A stretch of DNA of 64,000 bases, taken from NCBI GenBank assembly GCA_008638375.1, contig CM018051.1:31256740-31320739 (forward strand), in the 5' to 3' direction. The stretch comes from Nyssa sinensis (Eukaryota; Streptophyta; Magnoliopsida; Cornales; Nyssaceae). Below are positions 33,730 to 44,480 of this stretch, in pieces. The translations under genes and the position numbers were made by a program. The notes beneath the pieces were generated by a model. It searched no databases. It was not told where the DNA came from and saw only the letters and a list, made by a program, of their open reading frames with translations. Position 1 is the first letter of the stretch, and every line of letters begins with the position of its first letter.

Positions 33730-34449
33730 GGGTATACTAATAGTAATGTGGCTCCTCTAAGTCTTGGGAAATCAGCCTTTGAGGACAATTGGCCCTAACA
33801 TGGCCAGCCTGGTGGCATACAAAACAAAGTCATGGAGTCCCCCGTCCTTGACTCTGTATTGGTGATGGAAATGACTCCTGACTAGACTCGATCCTCTGTC
33901 TCAAGCAGGATCCCTCAGAGGACAAGTGATCCTCTTGTGGCCAGGCTGTCTACAATAAAAACAAATAATGGTCCCTTGGAATGTGGATGTGGAAGAAGTA
34001 CCAGTCCGGAACCTCTTCAATAGCTTCCTACCAATATGAGTCTGGGCGGGTATAGATATCTGTGCAGAAGAAGCACGAGCTCGAGACCTCTTCGATGGTC
34101 TCTTACCAGTGTATATCAGGGTAGACCTAGGGATCTGTGCTGGAGTTGCCCTGCTCTGGGTCCGTGGCTCTCTAACTCCTCTAAGGTTAGCCAGCTCTCT
34201 CTCAACCCTGACAGCTCTCGTCGCCACCTCCTGTATAGTGTGAAGGCATTCCTGCATAATGGTCGTTATGTCCCTAGAACCACTAGTCTGCCCTACCTCT
34301 ACTGGAGCAGGTGTAAAAGTGACGGCCTCCTCAACTATACCATCTGCAGAAGCAGCAGCTCGGGGCCAACTATGCCACGGTGATGCAGTGGTCCTAGGCT
34401 CATCGTGTCTAAGTGGTATAAGTCTGGGAGTAGCTTGTCTCGGTGGCAT
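33730..34449 (-). pseudogene. Truncated Gag with two zinc knuckles (Tekay-like)
   Basis: The 182-residue open frame 34449-33901 starts MPPRQATPRLIPLRHDEPRT, the usual Tekay/Del Gag start after the leader. It lacks the capsid core and reaches a CCHC knuckle, CFYCRQPGHKRITCP, near its end. After a stop codon and a frame change a second knuckle, CFVCHQAGHVRANCP, is readable at about 33784-33840, preceded by a TGA that probably replaced an Arg codon. Between start and knuckles are two similar serine/arginine-rich segments (RPSKRSRARASSAQ and KLLKRFRTGTSSTS), suggesting a small duplication. Without the capsid domain it could not assemble particles. Confidence 0.75.
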
Positions 34450-35669
34450 GTCTACAAGTTCAAAGAGAAGAAAAAATTAAGACCCCATTTTTTTTTTCTC
34501 ATTAGGCATAGGTGTTAAAAGAACATTAAGTAGTCACTTGTCAACGCTTCACACTTCACAAGTAATAAACACAACATGTTATGACACACTTGCCTAATCA
34601 ATACCTACATAACTAATGTCAATCATCCCCACCCGTTGGTTACACTAAACAATTTACACCAAGTTCTAACATAGCCCTCTACTAAGAAGGATTTTATCTA
34701 AACAATGTAATACACGCATACTTAAACCTTACTAGTGTTCAACTAACTTACAAATGTTCAACTCCTAGTGAATACTATCCAAAACAATACATCTCTCCAC
34801 AACCAGGGTTTAACACAAGAACATCTTTAAAAATCTAAAGATAAACACTCTAAGTATCCATCTATACACAAAAAAACTCCACAAGTCCAAATCCTTATTC
34901 TAGCATTTTAAGGTTTGATGTGTCTTTTATTATCTCTTACTTTTATAGCTAGGTGATAACCCTTCATGGATCACAGCTCCTTTTATTACTGGCTGATGGG
35001 GCACCATCCATCAACTGTAACTCAAGACCTGAGGCCAATCCAGTCTGTATAAATATCATAGTCATAATACTATAATCCATGAAATCGGTTACTAACCTAG
35101 TACACACACAAAATCCATAAACAACGGTCAACCAGGTAAATAACTAGGTTCACAACCTGTCCCCTAAGTAACTAGGCATACTGTCCACCCCATAAAGTAC
35201 ACGGCCTATCGCATAGACACGAGTTTCTAATCTTAGTCAACCATTACCACAAAAAAAAAAAACAAACAAAAAAAAAAATTCGCATGCTCCCTATCTACTG
35301 GGAAATCAAGTATAGTGCATACTCGTGCACACCAATGCAACACGTGTATATAAAATATTTTAGATAAAAGCTCAGTCATGTTCTTCTCAGCGACTAGAGA
35401 GTACGTATAGCATGCCATAATGTACACTTAACAAATTCTCACACATTATACATGTCATGCATCTTACTACATTAAATCACATAATCATGCATCATAACAT
35501 ATCATCAATCAACACGTAATCACAACAAGTCATGCTTCAAGTGTATAAAATCATATAACACACAAAATCCTATCGCATGCTACTAACAGTTCACACTAGG
35601 TCTCATTCTCTTCTCTAGGGTCTCATAGTGTTCAACAACACCCCACGGTCTCTAGGTATTCGAACCTAA
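34450..35669 (-). other. Leader of Tekay-like element
   Basis: About 1.2 kb lies between the primer-binding site and the gag start in minus orientation. It is AT-rich with no ORF that I support. A poly-A/T run at 35251-35278 produces a spurious ORF. Confidence 0.65.
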
Positions 35670-35681
35670 GCTCTGATACCA
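35670..35681 (-). promoter_or_regulatory. Primer-binding site, tRNA-iMet type
   Basis: On the minus strand TGGTATCAGAGC begins 3 bp after the 5' LTR end (...GGTGTGACA). It is a perfect match to the standard plant site. Confidence 0.95.
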
Positions 35682-35684
35682 CGT

Positions 35685-38477
35685 TGTCACACCTTGAATT
35701 TCTGTAAACCCGAGGCGCGACTGACGAGACAGAAAATAAAATAAATAAAAGGACAAATGTAAATAAATTCACTAAACATGCATCCATTCCCATCAATACA
35801 TAAAATAACATAAAGTACATCTCATGAATACATCGTTTGCATGGTCATTCGGGCTTAAGCCCTTACATCGCAAAATATGCCCCAAGGGCCAAACATCTCC
35901 AAGCACTCTCCTCTATAAAGCATTACTGAAACTCATGTAGCGGGGCGTCCTCATCTGTAATGTTGATCCCACGAATGGGTCAGCTCAACTGTTGGTATAA
36001 TGTAGTGCTAATGCAGGAAATAAAGCTAAGGCGTGGCATGTGCAAAGTGTACATTTATATCTAAATGTCATTCAAAGCATCGCAGTAATATATGAGTGGT
36101 ATGCATGACGCACCCATGCACAACTCTATGCCACACCCATGTCTCATTTTCGGGTACTCCCCGATGGCATCGAAGTACCAATGCAATGGCGAATTTGAGT
36201 TTTTCACCACAGGATCTACACCCTCATAATGCATAGCACCACGTGCTCAACTCACGCCATGTTCTCAAGGATTCACCATATGCCAATATGCTAATGTAAT
36301 CTCAATGAACATGGTTTTCAATAATATAGCATGCTCGGACAATAACATATAAATCATCATTCAGTTTCATATGTATGCATATCTCATGTGTTCATGTATC
36401 ATAGTTCATGTTCTTCACTTTACTAAACTCTCAAAGAACGCAAGTAACACATAAACATGCGAACAACCAACTTCAAATTATCAAGTAAACACATTCCAAA
36501 TAAACACATAAATTATTCTAGTCATTCACAAAATATTCCTAACTTAACTTCATTTCTAACATTAGCAAAACACCATACCTGTCGGGTTGGTCTCAACCCT
36601 AGTAAACCGTGCTCGCAAGGTGGTGGCTATCAATGAAAATGTAGAAGTCAGATGACCTTCTCCTTGCCTTTCGGTGTCCCTAAAACCATAAAATGTTACT
36701 CCGTCGATCTGTCGCTTGAATGATGCCATTAATCAAATTTTATGTCTTTATTTTATTAATTTCTACTTTGCTAAAATAAATTCTACAATTGGATTCAAAA
36801 CGTCGAAGAAAATAACTCTAGGCCTTTGTAGAAATTAATTTAGACGTTCGGTTTAAAAAGGGCAAAACGGTTATTTTGTACTTTCACGGGTTCCCATTTT
36901 TTGAGGCCTTTCCTCGTAAATCGGACTCCACGGTTGAGTCCGGAGTGTTCGAGATAATAAGATTTCACTATTCGTTTACTTAATTTGGAGTTCGTTTCAC
37001 TGTGTTTCAATTCAGGGGCATTTTGATAATTTTAAGGGTTACTGCGGGTCTTTTATTTTTCGAGACCCCGTCTCATAAAACAGACCTCACCATTGGTCTC
37101 AGAATGGTCGAGATAGTCAAAATACACTAATGACTTGTCCTATTTGGACTCCGGGTTATTTTAGAATATTTAAATAAATAAATTAATTTAATTAACTAAT
37201 TAATTAATTAATTTAATTAATATTTTATTCTGGTGGGTCAGATTATAATTTTCCTAAAGTTCAGGGGTCAAAGTGAAATTTTCAAAAGTTCTGGGGTCAA
37301 GTTTAATTTCCAAAAAGTCCAGGGGTTAATTTGTAAATTACAATTCTCCTATTCTCAATTCGGTTACCCAAACAGGGATTAGTCCAGAACAGGGATAGGA
37401 TATCTTTGTTCCTGTTTCAATTTCAATTTTCAATTTCTTACACCCGTAGCCAAACAGCCCATTTCATCTTTTAATTTAAAACAACAGGGCGACACGTGGC
37501 AGGGGCGGATCGCCCAAGCCTGACCCGAACCCGAACCCGAACCCGAACCAGACCCAGACCCGATCCGGAACAGTGCCTTCTTCCCCGTTTTTTCGGTGAA
37601 GCTCCAGTAGGGCTCCGGCGCCTTCTCCGGCGCCGACGACTGTTTTTCGGCAGATTTTTTCCAGTTTTAAAAATGCTATATTTTTCCATTTTTCCTGTAG
37701 ATTCCATATCCAACCTTCATTTTTGGTTTGGGTTACTCAAACGCCACGAATAGAGGGTCAAAGTGCCATGGCCGAATCTCCGACCAACTCCTTCCCTAGC
37801 GTTTCCCCCACTATTTCAAGTTCGGGCTACCTCTATTCGTTTTCTGCACCCTATTGAATTAGATCTAGGTCATTTTGATTGAGTTTTGAAGCACCCAAGC
37901 TCACCCACCCGATTATTGCCCCCAACCTGTAACTCTCATTTTCTCCCTCGTTTCTTGGTCATTTTCTTTCATTCTTTTTACAAAATGAACCTTACAACAC
38001 GCTCTATAAGACCCTATACATCAAATTAATTATCGTGCTTTAAAAAAAAAATAAAACAGAAGCTAAGCTACTTACCCCAGTTTCTAATTTCTCCCTGTTA
38101 TAGCTCCTCCCCTCTTCCTTTCTCCTCTTGGGTCACCTCTCGAGCTTCCTCTCCGTTCTCACAGTCCCCTCTCAGCCTCTCCCTTGCCCACGGTTTCTCT
38201 TTTCTTTCTTTCCTTCCAACCGAGACATATACAATCACACACTTCCACTCTCTCACGTCACCCCCTGCACAGCCCCTTTCCTTGACCCTTCTTCTCTGTT
38301 CAACCTCCCTCTTTTCTCTACAAGGCAGCTTTGCATTAAATGCAAAGCTGCCCTATATATATATATACCTATATATATCACTCATTACACACACTCTAGA
38401 CACACACACTTACACGACACCACACACACACCATACCTGTTGCACACACACACAGTGCACACATGCACTATTATATA

Positions 38478-38508
<31 letters not shown>

Positions 38509-38712
38509 GTAATATCTCACACATATACATACCATATATATATATATATATATATATATAACACCCATGCATCCATAATAATATACACATTACATTCATT
38601 TCACATTTTTAATAATAATAATAATATTAATAATAACAATAACACTTAATAATAATAATAGCAATAACCAACAAAATTTTATATATAAAAAATTTTTTTT
38701 GAGGTTATTACA
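35685..38712 (-). repeat. 5' LTR of Tekay-like element, 3028 bp
   Basis: Near-identical direct repeat of 27935-30961. Visible differences are scattered substitutions, a longer CCCGAA hexamer run (about 37523-37550; one unit in the other LTR), and shorter CA repeats near 38400-38450. Confidence 0.9.
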
Positions 38713-39589
38713 CTATGTAACACCCCAACCCAAATAAATAGGCCTAATTCCAAAAATACCCAAAACAGAGTCAAATAAAAATACCAAGGCAGACCAAGCC
38801 CATGAATGTAATACCCTGACCCAAATTGTAATCGATCGAGCCATGTAAACCCGAGCCGTTAGGGCTTTCTATTTTAATATTGAATAAAATGGACGGTTTG
38901 GACACTCAATAGTTTCAAAAGTGTGGATAATGCTCGGGCGATGCCCGAGCAAGCCATGAACAAATACCGAAATAAAAATAAAAAATTTAAAATAAATAAA
39001 ATAAAATAAAATAGAATAAAAAGGAAAATAAATAAAATAAAATAATAAAATAAAAATAAGTAATATATATATATATATATATGAAAATGAGTATATACGT
39101 GTATATGTGTAGGTGTATAAATATATATATGTATATCAGTGTATATATGAAAGCATGACATATATATATATATATAATAAACCGTATATGTATATAACCA
39201 CTTGGACAGGCATTTAGCTAGTTGTGATAAGGAAGAAAGGGCGTGATTTAGGGATCTAGGAGATTTATTTCAAAAAAAAAAAAAAAAAGATGAAGCTGAT
39301 AAGGGATTTCGGAACTGAAAAGATTAGAGAGAGAGAGAGAGAGATGCGGCTAATTTGTCACGTGCTCCTCCCTCCAATTCTTTAACAATTCCCTTTTGCT
39401 GCTACACATCTCTCACAATTCAATTCTTTCTCTCTCAAAAATCTCCATAATTCTTTCTTACTCGATCTGCCATGTATGACTGCCGCCTCGACTTCATCGG
39501 TTGGACCCCCACTAACTCTTTCTCAAAACCCACCTCGATACGGCGAGAATTCTGTGGAGTGGCCTCACCGAGTGGTGGTTCAAGTGGAT

Positions 39590-39984
39590 CATAATGTGAA
39601 TTCAGTTGCAGTGTTGATGGGTCGGAGCTAAAGGATTGGATTGGCAAATCCGATGATGGCCTCAGCCTTCAAGCATACCAGGTTGGCCCCTCTGTTGCCA
39701 ATGGATTGCCTCCATCAATTTGGGGTGATGAAAGTGAATTTTCTTATATATTTGACTTGGATCACTTCAAGAGCATTCTTGCCAATGATGTACGGGTAGT
39801 TTCCTCATTGCCTTCGACTCATTTGATTTCAAGGCCGGTTGAGGAGAAACGAACTCTGCTTCATGTCGTCCCTCAACGAATTTGTGCACTTTACCTCAGA
39901 CGGCTCAGAAAGGAAGGTGTTTTGCTTTTACGTGGATTGGATTCGAGGCTCTCTAAAGATCTCCCTTCGGGTCTTCAAAATCTG
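39590..39984 (+). pseudogene. O-fucosyltransferase-family (GT106-like) fragment, distal segment placed first
   Basis: One frame reads IWGDESEFSYIFDLDHFKSI, NDVRVVSSLPSTHLISRPVE, EKRTLLHVVPQRICALYLRR and EGVLLLRGLDSRLSKDLPSG. These are highly conserved segments of plant O-fucosyltransferase family proteins (formerly DUF246), Golgi type II membrane proteins predicted to act on cell-wall or protein glycans. Only part of the catalytic domain is present. The same frame extends upstream to about 39600 as SELKDWIGKSDDGLSLQAYQ and GPSVANGLPPS, which I cannot assign. There is no intron, signal anchor or downstream half. It sits inside an LTR, so I read it as a captured or retroposed fragment, not a working gene. 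Confidence 0.8.
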
Positions 39985-40114
39985 GTATCTGATGGTGGTG
40001 GTTTCAGGTGGGATGAATCAGCAAAGGAATCAGATTGTTGATGCTGTGGTGATTGCAAGAATTTCAGGGGCTGCTTTGGTTGTTCCCATCTTGCAAGTTA
40101 ACGTCAATTGGGGT
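39983..40114 (+). pseudogene. O-fucosyltransferase-family fragment, proximal segment placed second
   Basis: Directly after the first segment, in the next frame, comes YLMVVVSGGMNQQRNQIVDA followed by VVIARISGAALVVPILQVNV and NWG. In the family this block lies immediately before the WGDESEF segment, yet here it follows the later LSKDLPS segment. The parental order has therefore been permuted, with the cut at the codons for WG. Sequence after 40114 no longer matches the family. Confidence 0.8.
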
Positions 40115-42355
40115 GAACCCATCAATGGGATTCAGTGGGAATTATGGTATCAATAGCATAAGCCGGGTGTGATTGGAAGTTCTGGTTCCCAAGTAGCATT
40201 ATAGGGTCTGGGTGCCTATCAAAATACTCAGTTGGAGTGCTTGAGAATAGCATCAAATTTAATTAGTTTGAAGGTATCGTTATCTTTCGTACTCTCTCTG
40301 CATCCCTTTATCGAGTAATTTATATGGGGTTTGTGAGATTTAGACAGGATTCAATTATTGAGCATTTTAAGATATGTACTGAATAGAGTGATTACATCTT
40401 CTGTGCAAATTGACTGCAAATTGAAATCCATTCATTCCAAAAATATGGATACACAATACGTAAGTATAAGAATCTTTGGCTTCCAAGAAGGAATCTGCAC
40501 ATGTTGTATAAATTTCTTTATACAGTTTGGAGGAAAACAAAAACTTCCCAAGCCCAACATCTAAACCAGCCCACCTCCATGCCCATCATTTACTAAGCTC
40601 CTAATCCCTTACTATCTAGCCCAATGCAATTAGCCAAGTGAGCCCCAGCTCCAACACATTTCTTCATAAAAACCAACACCCTAAACAGTCCACCGAGATG
40701 GCAACATTGCCGAGCCAAGCCACTACACCAGTGAACTGATTTTCAGAAACTGTTACAATAGCCCAGAGTTTTAGCAAATTAATAAAATACCTGTAAAGGT
40801 GCCAAAAGACCAAAATTCTCCTAAGCCAAACGAACTCCGATTAAAATAAATGAATAGTGAATCTTTATTATTTCAAACATTCTTGACTCAACAGTAAAGT
40901 TTGATTCGTGAAAATAGGTCCCAAAAAATAGAGACATGTAAAAGTGCAAAATAACCATTTTACCATTTTTAAGTATAGAAGTCCAAATTGAAAACTGTAA
41001 AAGCCTAAACTAACTTTATTTGACATTCCGGACTCAATGATAGAGTCTAAATTAGTAAAAGAAATACTTATGATAACGAAGTATGAAATTTGATGAATAA
41101 CATTAAAACTGAAACATGTTTACTAAATGATAGGGAACTCAAAAGGAAAGGAAAAAGTCACGGAATACTAGGACGCACTGATAAGGTAAGTAAGCTCCTA
41201 TCTCTTTATACGTGGTTTTCCAAGCCACATTCTTTCTATTATTACCAAAATTTTGTACTCATGTACGTACCCACTATTATTGTCCCACCATCGATATTGT
41301 CCTATCTAATGGATGCTTATTGACTGTTATCTCATTGTTGCTATGTTTTACTGTGCCTTGAAAAACCTATTGATGGATGTTACTGGATGTGATTCCATAC
41401 CTTATGCATTTCTTATAGAATCACGAAAAATCATGATTTCTTGTGAATGCCGGATTTTTGCTCAATCATAATATCCATCCGATGTTATCTGATTGACAAG
41501 ACCTATGGGTCGATTGATAGAACCTACGGGTCGAGTCTGTGAATGGACACATGGAAATGATGGCATTTTTACGTAGTGACTTAAAAGGGCATTTTATATG
41601 CATTCATGTTAAAGGGGTATGTCGGACCCCCAAAAGACCAAGGGTCTACGAAACCCTGAATAGAGTAAATTCATCACTCATGTTTGACTGTTATGTTGAT
41701 GTTTACTGGAATTCATAGGATGTTTTCATTTCCCTATAAATTCTCCTATGTTGATAGTTCCTTATTTATTGGACTTGACTGTGACCGATTTATTGTGGCA
41801 GTACATTTATGTTGATTGTGATTATTGAGTTTTTCTCATATTCATGCTACACCATTACTCATAATTGTTATTGTGCCTTACTATTCATTGGCCATTGTGG
41901 CATTTTACTGTTAACTGCAACTGTTGTCATAACTGGCTATCATGTTACCCTATGAGTTCATATTTTTCTATGTTAACCCTTACCCGTATTGGAGATAGGC
42001 TTTTACTTACTGAGCATTGTTAGCTCACCCCACTTACTATTTTCTTTCAGGTGAGAATGCTACAGAACCACAGTAGAAGTTCAGGAGCTTAGGGAGACAG
42101 TTGAAGAGCATGATAGAATAATATAGTCTCTACCATGTACTCACCACCTAAGAGTGGTTGTATGTTATGTTCATGTCGATTTATAGTTTTCAATTGTTAA
42201 ACAATATTTTTTATTAAGGCTTCTACTAATTTACTATCAAGTTACATTTTATATTATTGTCATTGATACAAAGAAAAGAAAAAGTAGGGACAGCCATTGG
42301 GTCAACCCCATAACACGAGATTCGCATAGAGTGGGTTTCAGGTCGTGACAAGCTA

Positions 42356-43740
42356 AATGAGATTATCTAGAACATGAAAATTGTCAACAAATTGGTGGAT
42401 TACGAGGAAGTACTAGTGTGTGTGCGGGTTCACATTAAGGGGACCAAAAATGAGGGAAAATGACTTTATGGGACTTGGCGGGGACAAGGATTTTTCTTTC
42501 TCCTCCTTTCTTCCCGCCCATGAGAAAGTCTAGCCCTTTTCTCCCCCTCTCTCTCTCTCTCTCTCTTTTATTTTTAAAATATTTCTCTCATTTTCCTTTT
42601 TATGGTTGGATATGGGAGTATATGTTTGAGTGTGTTTATGTATGTGTGTGTGTTCTATGAGAGAAAATAAATGTGTGTGTGAGCAGACATATGTGTGTGT
42701 ATATATGTATTAATGAGTGTGTGTGTGTGTGTGCGCGCGCGCGCTTGATGTAGTGTGTATATGTGTGTGAAACACACTATGACACCGAGTAGGAAGAAGA
42801 GGAAAGAAATGGAAGAAAGGAAGAAGAAGAAATAGAAAAGAGGAAGGAAGAAACTATACCATGGAAGGAACCAGACCCGGTGGCCATGGATGAACAGTTC
42901 AAGCTTTCTCTCTCCTCTCTTTCTAAATATTAGGAGTTATGGACTGTGGTAGGGGCTTGTAGACCTTCCATTTAGTCTAGTTGTTTGTTTGAGAGCATGA
43001 TGTTTGTATTTTAAATGGTTGAATGCATGTATATAACTGTATGTACGTAACTATATGTGTGTGAGTGTGTTTAGGGTGTGTTTGAAAGTGAAATTATATT
43101 TTTGGGTTTCCAAGTGAATTAAAGAGTTCTGAAACTTGGAAATGTTGTGAAACGTCTCGAAAAGAGGAATGGAAAGAAAATACATAAAAAAAAAAGGTGA
43201 CCGAAGAGGGAGAAACTGCGAGTTACAAGTGCTTCGCCGAAAAGTTGGGCATCTTTTAAAAATTGTGATTGGGTTGCTTTTGGTCCCTGAATATTGATCT
43301 AAAACGTGTTAAAAATGGTTTAGGATGATTTAGAATTAAAAATGAGGGAAAACAAAAAAAAAAAAAAAACAACCATGAAAAAGAATCTAAAAATTTGGTT
43401 TTCCGGCCATGTTCGCAGGAGAATATGATCGGAACCTCATCGATGGCATTCAACTCTGGTAGTTAGCCAACGGTCAAACCAGGTCATTGGTCAGGTCAGC
43501 CGAGTACTCGGGTCAAGTGAGTTGGGTTGCACCTGTGTTGGACTTGGGTCAATGGGCCACGCAGCCTTAAGGCCTATTTGATTGCACAATTTGGGAAAAC
43601 TAGATTTTTGGTTGCAAGTTCAGAATGAACCGGTTCAGAATTTAAAAGGTTCACTGTTAAACTAGTTCAAAAGGAAAAAATTACAAAAATGCCCCTCCTT
43701 TTAATATATCGAATTTTAAATGCAATTTAACATATCCCAA
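42356..43740 (+). mobile_element. Right continuation of the older LTR-like fragment
   Basis: It continues the sequence broken at 27932. It contains a CT run (42545-42566), TG/CG repeats (42716-42744), a poly-A run near 43353, and an AACCGGTTCAGAATTTAAAA block of the type found in the other long gypsy LTRs (about 5090 and 46030). No TG...CA terminus or duplication is visible on the right, so the boundary is approximate. Confidence 0.45.
42545..42744. repeat. (CT)n and (TG)n(CG)n microsatellites
   Basis: CTCTCT runs at 42545-42566; GTGTGT followed by GCGCGC at 42716-42744. Confidence 0.9.
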
Positions 43741-44480
43741 ACCCCATCATATGCAGATTAAGGATAATGACCGGCCAGTTAAGCATTTCACTAATACACT
43801 AACTCTGTTTAGCATATTGATGATATGTCTAGCCGAAGCCTCTTTACATATCCAAGTAGATTACATTCAGTAATATAAAGTTATGCACTAGAAATTTGAG
43901 TCTATAAATTATTTTTTTATTTGAATGCAATCATGAGGCAGAGCATAGGTAACATAACATAAGAGATATAATAATATGATCCTAACATTACATTATAGAT
44001 ATATCTAAACTCATACATCATCAGTGAATACCATTCATATTCCATTCATACTCCAGGCTATCACATCAGTCTGTTATATGTCACTTTAGTTTGCTATCTC
44101 CATGACTGGGATACTAATACTCTCTTGGCTAGATTCTCTTTTCATCTTAGCTTATTAACATCTAGATCTGTAACTTCTTAGTCATTCCTAAAAAGATATA
44201 GGGTAAAACCTGTGAGCTTATTGAAAAGCTCGTGAGTAACACCAGTTTCCTATCATAGACTTTTGGGAAAACCCCTTTCTATAAAATTTCATGGATAGCA
44301 ATAGAATAGATTTGAATTGAAGGCTACTAGAATTATAAAAACACAAACATATAATTGAGAGTTGCAAGATATATACTAGAAATCATGCAAGAGTTTTACA
44401 AGTTAAACATGATATTATAAAATCTTATACTTGTTAGCAAATAAAAAATGCCACACTTTTTAAAATTGTTGTCCCTTAAG
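43741..44480 (-). mobile_element. Minus-oriented gypsy LTR fragment
   Basis: Contains CTCGTGAGTAACACCAGTTTCC near 44228, the reverse complement of the 'gtgagtaac' block seen in the plus-strand LTRs. No coding sequence. It is interrupted at 44480 by a solo LTR. Confidence 0.45.

Larger units (their letters stand above)
27935..38712 (-). mobile_element. Tekay/Del-like chromovirus, both LTRs present, interior deleted
   Basis: The element is 10,778 bp in minus orientation: 5' LTR 35685-38712, tRNA-iMet primer-binding site, long leader, gag start with two zinc knuckles, a scrap of RT, a 1.27-kb unrelated block, integrase with chromodomain, polypurine tract, and 3' LTR 27935-30961. Protease, RNase H, most of RT and the integrase N-terminal half are gone. 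The two LTRs differ by a few percent by eye, so it is among the youngest insertions here, and it must have used proteins made elsewhere. The integrase ends in a chromodomain, which in this clade directs insertion into heterochromatin. Confidence 0.85.
27930..38717. repeat. Target-site duplication CTATG of the Tekay-like element
   Basis: CTATG occupies 27930-27934 before TGTCACACCCC and 38713-38717 after GAGGTTATTACA. It is perfect and spans the left tip (CTA|TG) of the host solo LTR. Confidence 0.9.
38716..42350 (+). mobile_element. Solo LTR (Ty3/gypsy) carrying a host-gene fragment
   Basis: It begins TGTAACACCCCAACCC and ends GGGTTTCAGGTCGTGACA. With the two bases displaced by the Tekay-like insertion, it is bracketed by AGCTA. 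Its right half (40750-42350) has the family blocks: GGACTCAACAGTAAAG, GGTAAGTAAGCTCC, TTACTTACTGAGCATTGTTA, AGCTCACCCCAC and TTTCAGGTGAGAATG. There is no primer-binding site or pol. The left half holds a second LTR-like start, TGTAATACCCTGACCC, at 38807, AT-rich repeats, and a piece of a plant O-fucosyltransferase gene. Confidence 0.75.
27928..42355. repeat. Target-site duplication AGCTA of the interrupted solo LTR
   Basis: AGCTA at 27928-27932 precedes the LTR's TG (27933-27934), and AGCTA at 42351-42355 follows its GTGACA end at 42350. The Tekay-like element inserted two bases inside this LTR, so the LTR's left edge now lies 10.8 kb from the rest of it. Confidence 0.8.

Noticed and set aside
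39706..40156. A functional O-fucosyltransferase gene
   Set aside because: Only part of one domain is present, its segments are out of order and in different frames, and there is no start region or anchor. It is embedded in an LTR.
38807..42350. Separate solo LTR starting at 38807
   Set aside because: The preceding ATGAA is not found after any LTR-like end downstream, whereas AGCTA pairs with the start at 38716. I kept it only as an oddity.
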